Positions 1 to 6,726 are shown, counted from the stretch's first letter. The stretch: 6,726 nt of DNA from Saprospiraceae bacterium (GCA_023300255.1 JALZWC010000262.1:1-6726), one strand, 5' to 3'. Notes: generated from the letters alone by a model not told the origin. Translations and numbers: made by a program.

Positions 1-2346
1 ATCATTAGAAGACAAGATTGGTGTGAATTTTTCATCCCACTCATTAGGAAAGTACAAACCTCTTTCTTGTACCCAACCGTCAAAATCTTTTTGCGTAATT
101 TTATTAGGTGTATTTAATACTGGATGATCTGGTGCTAAGAAACGAACTTCTGCTTCTTCAATGGCTACCCGATCCCTAGATATTTTTAATGGATAAGGCG
201 CTATGTCTTCCATCTTTACTTTTAGATTTCTATGCGTATTGTACTGATTGATTAACGTACCTCCGTTCTTGACATAGCTCAGTAATTTAGGTTGGTAGAA
301 TTTCATTCTTTCTACCGTATTGTATGCTCTTACACCCAATATAATGGCATCGTATTGAGATAAATCACCAGAAATAATTTCGCTATCTTCTAGCTCTGTA
401 ACCTCGTAACCTACTTGTGCGAGTGATGCAGGTATCGCATCTCCAGCGCCCATTATATAACCAATTTTGTCGCCTTTCTTTTTCAAATCTACTCGTACTA
501 CCTTTGACTCAGAAGGTTGGATAATCGTTTGAGTTGGAATGTGATCATATTCTATAAAAGTACCTTTCTTCGTATAGCTTTTTCCATTTGTTAAAGTAAC
601 AATTGGAGAGATTGCTTGCTCTTCTTGTAAATTTGTTGGAAATAATTTGAAACTAACCAATTGTTCTTCTCCTTTTAATTTCAACTCTATATCCACTTTA
701 GTTGGCTCTATTTTCCAACCCTTTGGATATGCTAAGGTTACTGTTCCTGTTACATCGGCTTCTCCTGATTTTACCAAAACATTAACCGTCTTAGGTTCGT
801 TATTCGCAAATACATATACTTCTTCTTGGATGTTTGCAAAAACAGGCGTTACCACTTCTACTGGTCGATAGACTTCTCCTGCGACAGGGTCTCTTTTTTT
901 ATACACCGCATCTGTAGAAAAATCAATAGAGGTTCCTTCTATCACAAAAGAGAAATGTACTTTCAAGTCTCTGGGTGTCTCTGGTGTCCCTCGTTGTAAT
1001 TGGTCTTTAACCGTATACATTCCCAACTCCGATTTTTCATTTAACCAATACGGATTTGTATAAGACATATCCTCTGGTAAAGTGATTGTTTTCGTAATTA
1101 AATTCACTTCATTATTAGCCAATGTTAGAGACAAAGTAGAATCTTTGTCTACTGGAAGGATACTAAAGTATTCTAACACTACTGGAACTTCAGAACGATT
1201 TGTCAATTCAATATCTATATCTACTGATTGGCCTGGCGTATAAGAATAATCATCCGTAACTGCCTCCACATATAAACCTAATGCTGCCTTAATTACAGAT
1301 TTCACTTCTGCTATTTTCACTCGTTTCCAATGGCCATCAGGTAGCGCTTTAATTAATTTATAAGCCTCCATTAAACCCGGTACACTCTTAGAAGGATTGC
1401 TATAGTCGTAATCCGCTTCGACCTTTTTCAAAATCATCCCTATTGCTTTGCCGCCTTCTATTCTAGTCCAGTTCGTATTAATTCCTTTGAATACCTCCGA
1501 CTTACTATCTGGCATATCTCCTTTTAATAACTCTAAATATTCCTGCATACCTCCTCTAGAACCAATCGACCCAAAGCCTTGACACTTATGCATACTACGA
1601 GCCTCTGCTGCAATTTCTGTATTAGATTTTCCTTTGGTTGGATAGTATACGCCTACATCCACACTCATCATGTTCGTTTTGTCTGCTTTAGCAAATTTTT
1701 CCCGACTTCCATAAAACCACCAAGAGGTGTTCATGAATAATCGCTTTGGTTGCCAAACTGAAACATGCTTCAGTTGCTCTGGATAAACAGTAGGGTCTCC
1801 CGCCATTTCAAAAGCTTGGTGCGATAAAATAGCAGAAGAGGTATGATGTCCATGCGTTTTACCTGGCGAACGATGATCGAAACGGTTGATAATCACATCT
1901 GGTTGCCATTTTCGAATGGCCCAAATCACATCAGCCATCACCTCTTTTTCATTCCAAATTTTAAGCGTCTCATCTGGGTGTTTAGAATAACCAAAATCAT
2001 TCGCTCTACTAAATAATTGATGCCCACCATCCGTTCGTCTCGCACCTAATAATTCTTGGGTACGAATCACCCCTAACATTTCTCTAATTTCTGGCCCGAT
2101 TAAGTTTTGTCCACCATCTCCTCTGGTAAGAGACAAATAAGCGGTATTCATTTTTAAATGATTCGCCATGTAAGAGATGAGTCGTTGATTTTCATCATCT
2201 GGATGTGCTGCCACATATAGGACAGAACCTAAAACGTTCAACTTTTGAATGGATTCGTGAATATCACCAGAAGTCATTCGTTTTGGCGCTTGTGCTACTA
2301 ACTGAAAGGAGGACAAGCAAATTAATACTACTAGAAATCTATACAT
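1..2346 (-). CDS. Exported PIG-L/LmbE-family zinc N-deacetylase with C-terminal GATase-like domain (3' end outside window)
   Basis: The minus-strand frame starting with ATG at 2346 has no stop for 782 codons and runs off the left edge, so the C-terminus is missing. Residues 1-20 form a signal peptide (MYRF, then a hydrophobic core, ending near VAQA). The PIG-L catalytic domain follows at about 38-300. It has AHPDDE at 47-52, TRGDGGQN at 74-81, PDVI at 149-152 and THGHHT at 164-169. By analogy with MshB-type enzymes, H48, D51 and H168 would bind zinc and D50 would be the catalytic base. Residues about 355-610 look like beta-sandwich modules; 503-582 resembles a NEW3-type domain. Residues about 625-705 resemble a class I glutamine-amidotransferase-like fold (GDKIGYIMGAGD, YDAIILGVRAY, NGGTLINQY) without a clear catalytic Cys. 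The family hydrolyses N-acyl groups, typically of GlcNAc-type substrates; the substrate here is unknown. The protein probably acts in the periplasm or outside the cell. It is transcribed divergently from the M36 protease gene. No Shine-Dalgarno is seen before the ATG; the leader is AT-rich, as is usual in Bacteroidota. Confidence 0.93.
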   Translation of the reverse strand, partial: MYRFLVVLICLSSFQLVAQAPKRMTSGDIHESIQKLNVLGSVLYVAAHPDDENQRLISYMANHLKMNTAYLSLTRGDGGQNLIGPEIREMLGVIRTQELLGARRTDGGHQLFSRANDFGYSKHPDETLKIWNEKEVMADVIWAIRKWQPDVIINRFDHRSPGKTHGHHTSSAILSHQAFEMAGDPTVYPEQLKHVSVWQPKRLFMNTSWWFYGSREKFAKADKTNMMSVDVGVYYPTKGKSNTEIAAEARSMHKCQGFGSIGSRGGMQEYLELLKGDMPDSKSEVFKGINTNWTRIEGGKAIGMILKKVEADYDYSNPSKSVPGLMEAYKLIKALPDGHWKRVKIAEVKSVIKAALGLYVEAVTDDYSYTPGQSVDIDIELTNRSEVPVVLEYFSILPVDKDSTLSLTLANNEVNLITKTITLPEDMSYTNPYWLNEKSELGMYTVKDQLQRGTPETPRDLKVHFSFVIEGTSIDFSTDAVYKKRDPVAGEVYRPVEVVTPVFANIQEEVYVFANNEPKTVNVLVKSGEADVTGTVTLAYPKGWKIEPTKVDIELKLKGEEQLVSFKLFPTNLQEEQAISPIVTLTNGKSYTKKGTFIEYDHIPTQTIIQPSESKVVRVDLKKKGDKIGYIMGAGDAIPASLAQVGYEVTELEDSEIISGDLSQYDAIILGVRAYNTVERMKFYQPKLLSYVKNGGTLINQYNTHRNLKVKMEDIAPYPLKISRDRVAIEEAEVRFLAPDHPVLNTPNKITQKDFDGWVQERGLYFPNEWDEKFTPILSSND

Positions 2347-2364
2347 TGTATTTTATGCTAAGTA

Positions 2365-2389
2365 AGGGGCTAGTGATTTCCTAGCCCCT
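2365..2389. repeat. 9-bp perfect hairpin in the leader of the deacetylase gene
   Basis: AGGGGCTAG at 2365-2373 is exactly complementary to CTAGCCCCT at 2381-2389, leaving a 7-nt loop. The stem is GC-rich in AT-rich surroundings and lies 18 nt upstream of the deacetylase ATG. If transcription starts further right, it would form in the 5' leader of that mRNA, close enough to affect ribosome access. On the plus strand it is followed, 9 nt later, by a run of nine T (2399-2407). That resembles a rightward intrinsic terminator, although no gene on that strand would need one. Its role is unresolved. Confidence 0.6.
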
Positions 2390-2435
2390 AATGATTGATT
2401 TTTTTTTAAAAAAAGAGTTTTCTCCTAAAAACAAA

Positions 2436-2555
2436 AGTGAAGTAATTCATTTTTTTGCAAAAGGTAGCTTAGACCTCTGGTCTGAGTAGCCTTAACGTAT
2501 TCTACTCAGACCAGAGGTCTAAGCTACCTTGAAATTGCTCCTAAATTATTTCACT
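2436..2555. repeat. 120-bp imperfect palindrome with a perfect 29-bp inner inverted repeat
   Basis: The inner arms are 2461-2489 and 2502-2530, identical in inverted orientation over all 29 bp, with a 12-nt loop at 2490-2501. An outer pair shares the same centre: AGTGAAGTAATT at 2436-2447 matches AATTATTTCACT at 2544-2555 at 11 of 12 positions. Unpaired 13-nt stretches of equal length lie on each side between inner and outer pairs. Each inner arm also contains a smaller inverted repeat (AGACC, 3 nt, GGTCT), so a branched or cruciform fold is possible. CTCCTAAA occurs directly at 2422-2429 and 2538-2545, but the copies do not flank the palindrome neatly. There is no T-tract directly after either side, so a simple terminator is unlikely. 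A small non-autonomous mobile element, a REP-like repeat or a regulatory cruciform are all possible. Confidence 0.9.
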
Positions 2556-2734
2556 CATTATAAATACGGATTTCGGCAAATAAGATGCGTAAAGATATAT
2601 AGGATAAGCCGATTATTATAAAATTTAAACTACTTGAATAAGACCTATCATCCTGTAATTAATTTGAAAACAGGTTCATTGATGCCTAATATTTTCCAAA
2701 AACTCTAAAATATCGACTAAATTGTCGTACAAGG

Positions 2735-2767
2735 AGTAATTATTAAAGTAATTTATTAAGATTACTT
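2735..2767. promoter_or_regulatory. Tandem plus inverted AGTAAT cluster, possible operator
   Basis: AGTAATTATTAA at 2735-2746 is followed directly by the near copy AGTAATTTATTAA at 2747-2759. AAGTAAT at 2746-2752 is also complementary to ATTACTT at 2761-2767 across an 8-nt loop. The cluster lies just upstream of the candidate -7 box at 2782-2789, where a regulator could bind. Low-complexity AT sequence can give such matches by chance, so the functional call is weak. Confidence 0.3.
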
Positions 2768-2781
2768 CTATATATTATGGC

Positions 2782-2789
2782 TATTTTTG
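2782..2789 (+). promoter_or_regulatory. Candidate Bacteroidota -7 promoter box for the protease gene
   Basis: TATTTTTG fits the TAnnTTTG consensus of the primary sigma factor of Bacteroidota. It lies 138 nt upstream of the protease ATG and would imply a leader of roughly 130 nt. No TTG is present at the usual -33 spacing, so the match is incomplete and may be coincidental in AT-rich DNA. Confidence 0.3.
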
Positions 2790-2844
2790 ATTGTAGCTAA
2801 TAAATCGTTTATAAGAAATATAATTAGCAACAATTCCTTTTGGC

Positions 2845-2870
2845 ATTATGTTTTAGCGTATAAACATAAT
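2845..2870. promoter_or_regulatory. 9-bp perfect dyad upstream of the protease gene, operator-like
   Basis: ATTATGTTT at 2845-2853 is exactly complementary to AAACATAAT at 2862-2870, with an 8-nt spacer. It ends 57 nt before the protease start codon. The arm length and spacing suit a dimeric helix-turn-helix regulator. If transcription begins near 2796, it would instead be a leader hairpin. The symmetry is seen directly; the binding role is inferred. Confidence 0.45.
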
Positions 2871-2927
2871 AAGCTTAGTAACGACGAAACCAGCCATTGT
2901 CTATTTACCTAAATATTAAATAAAAGT

Positions 2928-5900
2928 ATGAAGTCAAGACTTTACTTTCTATCCCTACTTTTCCTGCTGATAAGCGTTTCTCTTTTTGCCCAAGAAAGAG
3001 CAAAACAGCAACAACAAATTGATCTATCCAAAAGCTATATTAAAACGCATATAGCAGACTGGAAACTATCCGCAACAGATATTGAAGATATTATTGTTGA
3101 TAATACCTATCAGACTAAGCACAATGGGGTTACTCACGTGTATTACCAACAACGATATAAAGGTATTCCCATTTACAATGCTATTTTAAATGTTAATTTA
3201 CTACCCAATGGGAAGGTATTTCATGTAGGAAACCGATTCCACACGAATATCGAGAAAGCAATTAATAGTACGCAGGCGACTATCTCTCCAGAAGATGCCA
3301 TCCTTGCTGCTGCTAAACATTTAAAAATTCAAGCGGCACCAACACTTTCTAATAAAATCAAAGAAAAGAAAGTAGTTGTTTTCGACAATACCAAAATTTC
3401 TAGTGCGCCTATAAAGGTAGAGCTATTATACCAACCGATGAAAGATGGCCAGCTAGTATTAGCTTGGCAATTGGCCATAAAGATGACGACTGGTGTAGAT
3501 TATTGGAATGTAAGAATCGATGCTCAATCAGGAGAAGTATTAGAAAAAAATAACTGGACTAGACATTGTGCCTTTCCAAATCACCAGCATGGAAGTGGCT
3601 GTGGTTATTTAGGAAAACAAGAAAGCACTCCAGTAGCGCCAACAAATAATCAAGCGCCAGCTATTATGGAAGGGGAAAGCTATAATGTATTTGCTATCCC
3701 TTTAGAAAGTCCCGCAGAAGGAAATAGAACGCTTGTAGAAAATCCAGCTGACTTAACAGCCTCTCCTTTTGGATGGCATGACGTGGATGGTATTGAAGGT
3801 GCAGACTTCACTATCACGAGAGGTAATAATGTACATGCTTATGCTGATCCAGACAATATCAATTCTTCTGATGACACCGAACCAGATGGTGGAGATATAT
3901 TACAGTTCGATTCTCCTTTTGATGCAGAACTAGAACCATTAGGCAATAAAGATGCCGCAGTAACACAGTTATTCTACATGAATAATGTGATGCATGATTT
4001 TACTTATCGCTATGGTTTTGATGAAGCGGCAGGTAATTTTCAACAAAACAATTATAATAATCAAGGTAGAGATCGAGATTATGTACAAGCAGAAGCGCTA
4101 GATAATTTAAACGGTGGCGATGCAGACAATGCTACTTTTTCCGCCCCATCAGATGGAAGTAATGGTTCTATGAGCATGTTTGTTTGGAATCGTGGAGGTA
4201 GCCGGGTTTTAAATATTGATTTACCAGAAGGTATCGCCGGAGGATTAGAAGTTTCTAGGGCTAGTTTTGGTGGGGAAATTGATTCTATTCCTATTACAGG
4301 TAAAGTAGCCAATGTGGATGATGGTAGTTTCACGCCATTGTTAGGTTGTAGCGAATACGAGAATCCAGAAGAAATTGCAGGAAAAATTGCTTTAATTGAT
4401 AGAGGAAGTTGCTTTTTTGTCGAAAAAGCCAGATTTGCACAGCAAGCTGGAGCAATTGCAGCGATTGTTTGTAATTTCCAAAACACAAGAGTCGGAATGG
4501 GCACACCAGCTAACGATAACGGGTCTGACATTACGATTCCAATTGTGATGCTTGCTTCTGGAGATTGCCAAAGAATTAGACAAAATCTAGAAGATATTCA
4601 GCTTACTCTACAAACACCTGCTGATAATAATGTAGGGCCAGATCAATTAGATGGAGACTTTGATAATGGTATTATTGCTCATGAATATGGACATGGTATA
4701 TCTATCCGATTGACAGGTGGTGGTGGTAATGCTAATTGCCTTGTCAATGATGAGGAAATGGGAGAAGGGTGGAGTGATTTTTTCACTTTAATTACCTCTG
4801 CTAAGCCAAGCGATCAAGGAACAGACAGTAGAGGTATCGCAACTTATGTTTTAAGAGAAGATGAGGACGGTACAGGGATCAGAAATTTTCCATATTCTAC
4901 AGACATGACTATTAATCCAGAGACTTATAGAGATATACTAGCTACTACTGCTCCTCATCCACTAGGAGCAGTTTGGGCAAGTATGTTATGGGATTTATAC
5001 TGGACAATGTCAGATAAACATGGTTGGGATGCAGATTTATACAATGGCACAGGTGGCAATAACATGGCGATCCAGTTGGTCATGGATGGTATGAAATTAC
5101 AAGCTTGTAATCCTGGATTTGTGGATGGTCGAGATGCGATATTAGCAGCGGATCTAGCCAATAATGGTGGTGCTAACCAATGTTTAATTTGGGAAGTATT
5201 CGCCAGAAGAGGTTTAGGATTTAGTGCGGACCAAGGAACGGCAAGAACCAGAAATGATATTGTAGAAGGTTTTGATGTAGCCCCGTCCTGTATTCAAACA
5301 GTGAAAATTCAAAAGACAAGTACCCCTGTTATCAATGCGGGAGAAGAATATACCGTTACCTTAACTGTAAGAAATGACAAAGAAGAGGCTGTTACCAATT
5401 TGGCGATTTCAGATATGCTACCTGAAGGAGCTAACTTAGTTAGTAGTTCTGCTTCGCCTCCTCCGATCATGCAAGGAAACGTAATAGGATTTGATGTAGC
5501 TACCTTAGCGAGTGGTGCTTCTCATACGCTCACCTATACCATTGCTTCAGATCCAACTCAAAACTCTATCAGCCAATTCAAAGATGGCGGAGAAAATGGC
5601 GATGATGTATGGCTAGCTATTGATCTAGAAGGCACAGATATTTGGGAGTTACAAGATGCGACTTCCAATTCTGGTGATTTTGCTTGGAATGTGCCAGACG
5701 ATGATGATGATAGTGACCATATATTATTGTTAGATGAAGAGGTTACAGTTAGCGGCAGCTCGCCTGCACTACGATTTTTTCATCAGTATGATATGGAACC
5801 AGGATTGGATGCTGGTATCGTTGAATTATCTACAGATGGTGGGGATCAATGGATTAATCTAGCACCTCATTTCATCCGAAATGGTTACAGTGGTCCAATT

Positions 5901-6485
5901 GCTTACACTACTTTTGCAACGCCTGACCTAGAAGGATTTTGGGGTAATAATGATCGCTTTGAAGCGTCTTATATTGATTTGACTCCTTTCCAAGGAGAGA
6001 CCGTTTTAGCGCGTTTTAGGTATGGTTCTCCAGATTCTACAACTACTGTTTTGCCTGGCAGTTATCAAGGTTGGTTTATTGATGATGTAGAATATATGGA
6101 CTTATTAGCCTATCAATCAGAAGCTTGTGTGATGACAGCCCAAGGCGATGAAGCTTGTGCATTTGCAATAGATGGCGGTACTGTAGTAGAAACTGGGCAG
6201 CTTAATACAGCTGTTGATAATTTAGAAGACAAAGGTTTAGTATTTAAAATATTTCCTAATCCAGCAGGCAATTATTTAAATATTAGTTTGGTGAGTGAAA
6301 AATCAGAAGCTAGTACTATTAGCTTATTCAATATGAATGGCCAACAGGTATTACAAAAGGCTATTCAATTAGGTAATACGCCTCAAACGATTCCTTTTAA
6401 TGTGACGGACTTAGCAGGTGGCTTTTATTTTGTGGAAGTTCGAACGGCTAGTGGGGTGGCTATGAAGAAGGTGATATTAGATTAA
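2928..6485 (+). CDS. Secreted M36 (fungalysin-type) zinc metalloprotease with PA domain and T9SS type A sorting domain
   Basis: This complete 1185-residue protein has a signal peptide at 1-22 (MKSR, Leu-rich core, SLFAQ). An N-terminal FTP/PepSY-like propeptide at about 35-210 probably acts as inhibitor and chaperone. The M36 catalytic region, about 245-785, includes ASPFGWHDVDG, NNVHAYAD and TQLFYMNNVMHDF. A PA domain (about 455-565, GKIALIDRGSCFF) is inserted before the active site. HEYGH at 585-589 supplies two zinc-binding His and the catalytic Glu586; E613 in MGEGWSDF is the likely third ligand. After the catalytic part come a DUF11-like beta domain (about 790-875), a MAM or immune-inhibitor-A-like jelly roll (about 885-1075, with QGWFIDDVEY) and a T9SS type A sorting domain (about 1105-1185, FKIFPNPAGNYLN). 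Asp924-928 is a short acidic run that may bind calcium. The protein is predicted to cross the outer membrane by T9SS and digest extracellular protein. The start is supported by the signal peptide and the A-rich sequence before the ATG. No frameshift or missing catalytic residue is seen. Confidence 0.96.
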   Translation: MKSRLYFLSLLFLLISVSLFAQERAKQQQQIDLSKSYIKTHIADWKLSATDIEDIIVDNTYQTKHNGVTHVYYQQRYKGIPIYNAILNVNLLPNGKVFHVGNRFHTNIEKAINSTQATISPEDAILAAAKHLKIQAAPTLSNKIKEKKVVVFDNTKISSAPIKVELLYQPMKDGQLVLAWQLAIKMTTGVDYWNVRIDAQSGEVLEKNNWTRHCAFPNHQHGSGCGYLGKQESTPVAPTNNQAPAIMEGESYNVFAIPLESPAEGNRTLVENPADLTASPFGWHDVDGIEGADFTITRGNNVHAYADPDNINSSDDTEPDGGDILQFDSPFDAELEPLGNKDAAVTQLFYMNNVMHDFTYRYGFDEAAGNFQQNNYNNQGRDRDYVQAEALDNLNGGDADNATFSAPSDGSNGSMSMFVWNRGGSRVLNIDLPEGIAGGLEVSRASFGGEIDSIPITGKVANVDDGSFTPLLGCSEYENPEEIAGKIALIDRGSCFFVEKARFAQQAGAIAAIVCNFQNTRVGMGTPANDNGSDITIPIVMLASGDCQRIRQNLEDIQLTLQTPADNNVGPDQLDGDFDNGIIAHEYGHGISIRLTGGGGNANCLVNDEEMGEGWSDFFTLITSAKPSDQGTDSRGIATYVLREDEDGTGIRNFPYSTDMTINPETYRDILATTAPHPLGAVWASMLWDLYWTMSDKHGWDADLYNGTGGNNMAIQLVMDGMKLQACNPGFVDGRDAILAADLANNGGANQCLIWEVFARRGLGFSADQGTARTRNDIVEGFDVAPSCIQTVKIQKTSTPVINAGEEYTVTLTVRNDKEEAVTNLAISDMLPEGANLVSSSASPPPIMQGNVIGFDVATLASGASHTLTYTIASDPTQNSISQFKDGGENGDDVWLAIDLEGTDIWELQDATSNSGDFAWNVPDDDDDSDHILLLDEEVTVSGSSPALRFFHQYDMEPGLDAGIVELSTDGGDQWINLAPHFIRNGYSGPIAYTTFATPDLEGFWGNNDRFEASYIDLTPFQGETVLARFRYGSPDSTTTVLPGSYQGWFIDDVEYMDLLAYQSEACVMTAQGDEACAFAIDGGTVVETGQLNTAVDNLEDKGLVFKIFPNPAGNYLNISLVSEKSEASTISLFNMNGQQVLQKAIQLGNTPQTIPFNVTDLAGGFYFVEVRTASGVAMKKVILD

Positions 6486-6505
6486 TTGAGAATTGAGAAA
6501 TTAAT
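6481..6505. repeat. ATTGAGA tandem pair inside a 7-bp inverted repeat at the protease stop codon
   Basis: ATTGAGA occurs twice in tandem at 6485-6491 and 6492-6498. The pair is bracketed by ATTAATT at 6481-6487 and its inverse AATTAAT at 6499-6505. The stop codon TAA (6483-6485) is part of the left arm. The stem is pure A/T and has no T-tract, so it would be a poor terminator. Confidence 0.5.
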
Positions 6506-6601
6506 CTTCAGCATCCATAGGGAACTCCCCCCGACTCCCCAAGGCTGTACAGTTCTTTATTTTGTATATTTATAAATTAGCGATTCTGTTTTTGGTATGA
6601 A

Positions 6602-6677
6602 AAATCATACATCATACCTCATATATTCACCACGCTATAAAAACCTAGTTGGATATATGATTTATGATGTATGATTT
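6602..6677. repeat. 28-bp imperfect hairpin downstream of the protease gene
   Basis: The arms 6602-6629 and 6650-6677 pair over 28 positions with two mismatches (6617-6618 against 6661-6662) and one G-T pair, leaving a 20-nt loop. The outer 15 bp (6602-6616 with 6663-6677) are perfect. GGTATGA at 6594-6600 can also pair with TCATACC at 6612-6618, an alternative and mutually exclusive fold. The hairpin starts 117 nt after the protease stop. It might protect the 3' end of the mRNA or help terminate it, but no U-run follows directly. Confidence 0.75.
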
Positions 6678-6692
6678 AAAATTTATGATTTA
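6656..6692 (+). repeat. Degenerate heptamer tandem repeat, unit TATGATT
   Basis: Units start every 7 bp: TATGATT at 6656, TATGATG at 6663, TATGATT at 6670, a decayed unit at 6677 and TATGATT again at 6684. The left arm of the overlapping hairpin shows the inverse pattern, with ATCATAC at 6604-6610 and 6611-6617, then CTCATAT at 6618-6624. The hairpin therefore consists of heptamer repeats in opposite orientations. Confidence 0.7.
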
Positions 6693-6726
6693 TCCAAATC
6701 AATAATTTTAGTTTTCAGCTAAAAAA

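Larger units (their letters stand above)
2347..2927. other. Divergent intergenic region with several nested inverted repeats
   Basis: This 581-bp spacer separates the 5' ends of two divergent genes, so it should carry both promoters. I see no convincing open reading frame or RNA gene in it. It is very AT-rich except for two GC-richer hairpins in its left third. From left to right it holds a 9-bp hairpin, a T9A7 tract (2399-2414), a 120-bp palindrome, a mostly featureless stretch (about 2556-2730), a tandem and inverted AGTAAT cluster, a TAnnTTTG-type box and a 9-bp dyad. I could not identify a convincing -7/-33 promoter for the leftward deacetylase gene. Confidence 0.8.

Noticed and set aside
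647..871. 74-codon plus-strand open frame
   Set aside because: It lies wholly inside the deacetylase gene on the opposite strand, has low-complexity Ser/Thr-rich composition and no recognisable domain; it is a shadow of the real coding frame.
2461..2530. The 29-bp inverted repeat as an intrinsic terminator
   Set aside because: Neither strand has a T-run directly after the stem, and both flanking genes start here rather than end.
2459..2531. Outward-facing promoter boxes in the palindrome ends (TACCTTTT leftward, TACCTTGA rightward)
   Set aside because: Neither is a full match to TAnnTTTG, and I saw no TTG at the -33 spacing for the leftward one.
2422..2555. Palindrome as an insertion sequence or CRISPR remnant
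   Set aside because: There is no transposase frame, and no third repeat copy or regularly spaced spacers; only a single inverted pair is present.
4079..4583. Two overlapping minus-strand open frames (4079-4531 and 4392-4583)
   Set aside because: Both are antisense to the PA-domain region of the protease, where the plus-strand frame is clearly conserved; neither resembles a known protein.
4955..5161. 68-codon minus-strand open frame
   Set aside because: It is antisense to the conserved M36 catalytic region (HPLGAVWASMLWDLYW) and shows no features of a real protein.
6706..6724. TTTTAG / CTAAAA 6-bp stem near the right edge as a terminator for a leftward gene beyond the window
   Set aside because: The stem is short and almost all A/T, and no gene is visible to its right; the evidence is too thin to call.

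Overview
The window looks like ordinary chromosome from a low-GC member of the Bacteroidota. Three things support this: a large secreted protein ending in a type IX secretion (T9SS) type A sorting domain, A-rich translation starts without a Shine-Dalgarno sequence, and a large secreted PIG-L deacetylase of the kind common in this phylum. Protein architecture and AT-rich spacers would fit a marine saprospirian or flavobacterial lineage, but the sequence does not settle the genus.

Layout: two large genes are divergently transcribed from a 581-bp spacer. The left gene (minus strand, from 2346 to the window edge and beyond) encodes an exported PIG-L/LmbE-type zinc N-deacetylase. It carries beta-sandwich modules and a C-terminal glutamine-amidotransferase-like fold. 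It is open in frame for all 782 codons in view and lacks its 3' end. The right gene (plus strand, 2928-6485) encodes a complete 1185-residue M36 (fungalysin-type) zinc metalloprotease with propeptide, inserted PA domain, HEYGH site, DUF11-like domain, jelly-roll-like domain and T9SS sorting domain.

The spacer is rich in symmetry. It holds a 9-bp GC-rich hairpin and a T9A7 tract just before the deacetylase start. Next comes a perfect 29-bp inverted repeat nested in a co-centred 120-bp imperfect palindrome. Closer to the protease lie a tandem AGTAAT-type repeat, a TAnnTTTG-like -7 box and a 9-bp operator-like dyad. The 241 bp after the protease contain no gene that I can see. They hold short heptamer repeats, a C-rich patch and a 28-bp imperfect hairpin whose arms are made of TATGATT/ATCATAC heptamers.

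Both proteins have export signals and probably act outside the cytoplasm: one would remove acyl groups from amino sugars or related compounds, the other would degrade protein. The sequence gives no direct evidence that they work together beyond the shared divergent control region. I found no RNA genes, CRISPR arrays, transposase genes or defence or biosynthetic systems. The most unusual structures are the non-coding palindromes.
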